Source: Gemmatimonadaceae bacterium (GTDB lineage: Bacteria > Gemmatimonadota > Gemmatimonadetes > Gemmatimonadales > Gemmatimonadaceae). From it: a stretch of 64,000 nucleotides of DNA. The notes under the pieces are model-generated. The model saw only the letters and a list, made by a program, of their open reading frames with translations. It searched no databases and was not told where the DNA came from. The stretch is from contig JADZAN010000015.1 of the NCBI GenBank assembly GCA_020852815.1, forward strand, positions 185,290-249,289, read 5' to 3'. Shown here one piece after another: positions 61,167 through 64,000 of this stretch. Position 1 is the stretch's first letter; the number at the start of each line of letters is the position of its first letter. A program made the position numbers and the translations under genes.

Positions 61167-62132
61167 ATGATGCGAACCCGCTCACTCGCTGCCGCCATCG
61201 TCGCCCTGGCCGTGCATGTTGCACCTGCCGGCGCGCAGGGCAACCTGCAGTCATACGTCACGCAGGCGCTCAACTCGCTCTCGGCGAAGAGCTCCATCTT
61301 CGCCAAGCACCTCCCATCGGGGCGAACGATCGAGCTGCGCGCCGACGTGCCTATGAACACGCTGAGCGTGATCAAGATCGCCGTGATGCTGCAGGCGTTC
61401 CGCGACGTCGAGGGTGGGAAGCTCAAGCTCACCGACCGCTACGTCATACGCCCCGAGGACCTGCGCCGTGGGAGCGGGTTGATCCAGACGTTCGACGCCG
61501 GGCTCAACCCAACGTATCGCGACCTCATCGAGCAGATGATCATCACCAGCGACAACACGGCGACGGACATCATGATCCGCACCGTGGGGCTCGCGCGAGT
61601 GAACACGATGCTGGCGCAGCTGGGTTTTCGCGAGACGCGGCTCAATCGCACCACCGGCGACCTCTTTCGCGAGGTCTGGATTCGCGCCGATGCGAAGAAC
61701 GCGACGATGACCGATCGCGAGGTATACGAGCGCGGCTTCCCGAACGACGCGAAGTCGTCCGAGCGGAGCTTCACCCTCGAGGGTGATTCCACGCGATGGC
61801 TGGGGCGCACCACCGCGCGCGAGATGGCGACGTTGCTGGAGGGGATCCTCAGCGCCAAGTACGCGTCGAAGCTTTCCAGCGACGTGATGATCGGGATGCT
61901 GCGGCGGCAGTTCTACGCGTCGCGCCTTCCGCAGCGCATCCAGTACCGGGCATCGGTGGCGCACAAGACCGGCGACTGGCCCCCCATCGCCGGCAACGAC
62001 GTGGGGATCATCTTCTACGAGGGGGGGCCGGCGATCGTGAGCGTCTTCACCAACCAGAATACCGGTGACTTCTTCGAGTTGGAGTCCACGCTGGGACGCA
62101 TCGCGGAGCAGGTGATCACGCTCTGGCGGTAG
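61167..62132 (+). CDS. Class A beta-lactamase-like serine hydrolase
   Basis: 321 residues with signal peptide (APAGAQG). All class A active-site elements are present: S67-V-I-K70, S128-D-N130, E156-x3-N160 (the Glu166/Asn170 equivalents) and K267-T-G269. The deacylating Glu argues for a true beta-lactamase rather than a D,D-peptidase, although environmental relatives may have other substrates. The insertion between the SDN and KTG elements is longer than in TEM, as in the PER-like A2 group. It lies 31 nt after the acyl-CoA synthetase, possibly in the same transcript; no AmpR-type regulator is nearby. Confidence 0.88.
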   Translation: MMRTRSLAAAIVALAVHVAPAGAQGNLQSYVTQALNSLSAKSSIFAKHLPSGRTIELRADVPMNTLSVIKIAVMLQAFRDVEGGKLKLTDRYVIRPEDLRRGSGLIQTFDAGLNPTYRDLIEQMIITSDNTATDIMIRTVGLARVNTMLAQLGFRETRLNRTTGDLFREVWIRADAKNATMTDREVYERGFPNDAKSSERSFTLEGDSTRWLGRTTAREMATLLEGILSAKYASKLSSDVMIGMLRRQFYASRLPQRIQYRASVAHKTGDWPPIAGNDVGIIFYEGGPAIVSVFTNQNTGDFFELESTLGRIAEQVITLWR

Positions 62133-62163
62133 CGGCGCGCAGTTGCAGCGCGCGGTGGTGTTT

Positions 62164-62193
62164 CGACGTCCGCGTCAGCCGGCGCGGACGTCG
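62164..62193. terminator. 11-bp hairpin with a stop codon in its loop
   Basis: Arms CGACGTCCGCG (62164-62174) and CGCGGACGTCG (62183-62193) around the loop TCAGCCGG. The minus-strand fucosidase stop (TCA on the plus strand, 62175-62177) lies in the loop. It follows the convergent beta-lactamase stop by 31 nt, so it may end both transcripts. No U-tract is seen. Confidence 0.65.
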
Positions 62194-63554
62194 CGATCGA
62201 ATTCCACGCGCACCACGGAGCAGATCGGATCCGGGGCGCGATCGGGGAGCGTCAGCACGACTCCGTCGTCGCCCGCGCCTAACGGGATGCGCGTCCCTTC
62301 ATCCGCCAGGAGCCAGGCGCGGCGCGGCGTGGCCCAGACGCCCGGAAGGACGAGCTCTCCCGGCTGCCACTGCTCGACGAAGACGTTGATGTACTGCCCT
62401 TGCGTGGTCGTGCGGCAAGCCGGCGTATCGACGATCGAGGCCGTGCTGCGGTAGATGGCGTCACCGTTCGCCGCCATCCACCTCCCGATCACCGCCAGGC
62501 CATCGACGCTCGGCTGCGGGACGCGCCCGCTGCCGTCGGGTCCAACGTTGAGCAGCAGGTTCCCCCCCTTGCTCGCCGTCTCCACCAGGAGTCCGATGAG
62601 CCTGGCGGGCGACTTCCAGTTGCTGTCGTCCTTCGCGAAGCCCCAGTTGTCGTTCATCGTCATGCACGACTCCCAGTCCTGCCCGGGGAGCCCGCGCGCG
62701 GGGACCTCCAACTCCGGCGTGCTGTAGTCGCCCACGTTGCCGTCGCCGCGCGTGCGGTCGTCGCCGCCGGGAGCCGCAACGTCGACGCGGTTGTTGATGA
62801 TGACGCCGGGCTGCAGCGACCGGCACAGCGCCACCGTCTCCCTCGCCAGCGCGTGGCTCCAGGTCTTCTCCCACTGCCCGTCGAACCAGAGGATGCTTAC
62901 CTGGCCGTAGTTGGTGAGGAGTTCGCGCAACTGCGCGTGCATGAAGCGTACGTAGCGCGAGAAGTCGGCCCCCGACGCGTCGCGTCGTTCCCAGTCGCGG
63001 CGCGGGAGGTAGTCGGGGTGATACCAGTCCATGATGGAGTAGTACCAGCCGAGCCTGAGCCCGTGCGTGCGACATGCGTCGGCAAAGGCGCGCATGATGT
63101 CGCGCTTGTACGGTGTCGCCATCACGTCGTACTCGCTCACCGCCGACGGCCAGAGTGCAAAGCCTTCGTGGTGCTTTGTGGTGACGACGACGTACTTCTG
63201 CCCCGCCGCCTTGGCCATCCGTACGATGGCGTCGGCGTCGAGCGCGGTGGGGTTCCAGCGGTTGGCGAGCTGGATGTATTCCTCGTGCGGGATCCTGGCG
63301 TTGTTGCGCATCCACTCGTGCGAGCCGACGAACTTCCCGTTCCACTCGCCGCCCGGCAGCGAGTACAGGCCAAGGTGCACGAACATCCCGAAGCGCGCGT
63401 CGCGCCACCACTGCATGCGGTCCGGGGCGCCCGGGCTGGGTGTACCGTCAGCCGCAAGCGGGTGAGGCGCCGGATGCGAGACGTTCCGGTGGCCGAACAG
63501 CGCGCGGCCGGCCAGCCCGGCCGCCCCCAGCGTGACAAAGTCGCGTCGGTCCAT
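62175..63554 (-). CDS. GH29 alpha-L-fucosidase family protein, Tat-exported
   Basis: 459 residues. A twin-arginine-type signal (MDRRDFVTLGAAGLAG) is followed by a GH29 (beta/alpha)8 barrel: DARFGMFVHLGLYS, YVVVTTKHHEGFALW, GWYYSIMDWYHPDY and the nucleophile Asp225 in ILWFDG. A C-terminal beta-sandwich of about 90 residues follows. It should remove alpha-L-fucose from glycans in the periplasm; the acid/base residue of this family is variable and was not assigned. It lies 9 nt after the S9 peptidase stop on the same strand. Confidence 0.9.
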   Translation of the reverse strand: MDRRDFVTLGAAGLAGRALFGHRNVSHPAPHPLAADGTPSPGAPDRMQWWRDARFGMFVHLGLYSLPGGEWNGKFVGSHEWMRNNARIPHEEYIQLANRWNPTALDADAIVRMAKAAGQKYVVVTTKHHEGFALWPSAVSEYDVMATPYKRDIMRAFADACRTHGLRLGWYYSIMDWYHPDYLPRRDWERRDASGADFSRYVRFMHAQLRELLTNYGQVSILWFDGQWEKTWSHALARETVALCRSLQPGVIINNRVDVAAPGGDDRTRGDGNVGDYSTPELEVPARGLPGQDWESCMTMNDNWGFAKDDSNWKSPARLIGLLVETASKGGNLLLNVGPDGSGRVPQPSVDGLAVIGRWMAANGDAIYRSTASIVDTPACRTTTQGQYINVFVEQWQPGELVLPGVWATPRRAWLLADEGTRIPLGAGDDGVVLTLPDRAPDPICSVVRVEFDRDVRAG

Positions 63555-63563
63555 GGATGCCGC

Positions 63564-64000
63564 CTACTGCAGCGGTGCCTTGTGCTTCTCGAACCACCCC
63601 TGCAGCGTCGTCAGCTTCGCCGCGGCGTGGCTGGGATAGCGGCGAATGCCGTGCGGCTCGCCGGGAACGCGCACCAGCACCGCTTCCACGCCGCGCAGCT
63701 TGAGCGCCTTGTAGTACTGTTCGCTCTCCGACATCGGCGTGCGAAAGTCCTCTTCCCCCGTCATGATCAGCGTCGGCGTCTTCACGTTCTTCACCACGCT
63801 CAGCAGCGAACGCTTGTCGTAGTTCTCGGCGTTGTCCCAGGGAAGGCCGGGGAACCAGTTCTTCACCGAGAGCGGCGCCATGTCGGCGGTGAGCGAGAAC
63901 GACTCCCAGTTGATCACGGGATAGAAGGCCAGCGCGGCGCGGAAGCGATCGGTGTGGCCAATCATCCACGCGGTGAGGACGCCGCCACCGCTCCCGCCGG
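63564..64000 (-). CDS. S9 family peptidase, C-terminal part (5' cut by window edge)
   Basis: The frame is open to the right edge of the window; about 145 residues of the catalytic domain are visible. The nucleophile elbow reads GGSGGGVLTAWM (63966-63998; variant of GxSYGG with Gly for Tyr), followed by the Asp in GEEDFRTPM and the His in GEPHGI, so the whole triad is present. The C-terminus ends in FEKHKAPLQ. It probably continues upstream into a TolB-like propeller outside the window. Likely co-transcribed with the fucosidase. Confidence 0.88.
   Translation of the reverse strand, partial: GGSGGGVLTAWMIGHTDRFRAALAFYPVINWESFSLTADMAPLSVKNWFPGLPWDNAENYDKRSLLSVVKNVKTPTLIMTGEEDFRTPMSESEQYYKALKLRGVEAVLVRVPGEPHGIRRYPSHAAAKLTTLQGWFEKHKAPLQ

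Overview
This 64 kb window is high-GC bacterial DNA (roughly two thirds to 70% G+C by eye) from a Gram-negative organism with an outer membrane. It has a SusC/SusD pair, many signal peptides ending in an Ala-Gln type cleavage site, lipoproteins and a large set of exported hydrolases. The mix of secreted S9, M28 and M20 peptidases, TolB-propeller/amidohydrolase fusions, beta-lactamase-fold serine hydrolases, DUF5916, DUF885 and BNR-propeller proteins, and an orphan FtsX-like (ADOP-type) permease suggests a Gemmatimonadota soil or sediment bacterium. That assignment is inference; there is no rRNA or marker gene in the window to confirm it. I saw no phage, integrase, transposase, CRISPR array, rRNA or tRNA.

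Layout. 1-8304 (+): end of an amidohydrolase, an ADOP-type permease, an exported DPP-IV-like peptidase and a coupled serine hydrolase. 8382-10076 (-): serine hydrolase. 10323-12182 (+): M28 peptidase whose 3' end runs into a palindromic repeat. 12115-14759 (-): a copper-handling cluster (His/Cys-rich protein, PCu(A)C-cytochrome c fusion, PCu(A)C chaperone, SCO protein). 14890-15230: REP-like palindromes plus a duplicated gene tail. 15179-19598 (-): a four-gene operon of a FrlD-like sugar kinase, BtpA-family protein, APC permease and exported M20 peptidase. 19812-24324 (-): SusD and SusC with a recognisable promoter. 24504-26450 (+): S9 peptidase. 26497-31226 (-): two amidohydrolases. 31316-32016: tandem array of a hairpin-bearing repeat. 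32058-36198 (-): serine hydrolase, CocE-type hydrolase and NTF2-like lipoprotein, joined by 4-nt overlaps. 36416-40522 (+): S9 peptidase, ApaG, metallo-beta-lactamase-fold hydrolase. 40577-41767 (-): phosphofructokinase with pyrophosphate-type active-site residues. 41995-44565 (+): Ser/Thr kinase. 44562-46267 (-): unknown protein, HExxH protein, thioesterase. 46402-54320: DUF5916, DUF885, SnoaL-like and BNR-propeller genes. 54361-54840: three copies of an about 180-bp repeat. 54885-58873 (-): PQQ/haem alcohol dehydrogenase coupled to a serine hydrolase. 59043-62132 (+): MaoC hydratase, acyl-CoA synthetase, class A beta-lactamase. 62175-64000 (-): GH29 fucosidase and an S9 peptidase cut by the window edge.

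How it works together. Most genes fit scavenging of peptides and amino-acid derivatives outside the cytoplasm. The best candidate for an undescribed system is the FrlD-like kinase / BtpA / APC permease / M20 peptidase operon next to SusCD. It resembles an Amadori-product (fructosamine) salvage pathway in which a BtpA-family TIM-barrel protein occupies the place of the usual FrlB deglycase. The three distinct non-coding repeat families and the copper cluster with a ligand-degenerate PCu(A)C-cytochrome fusion are the other points of interest.
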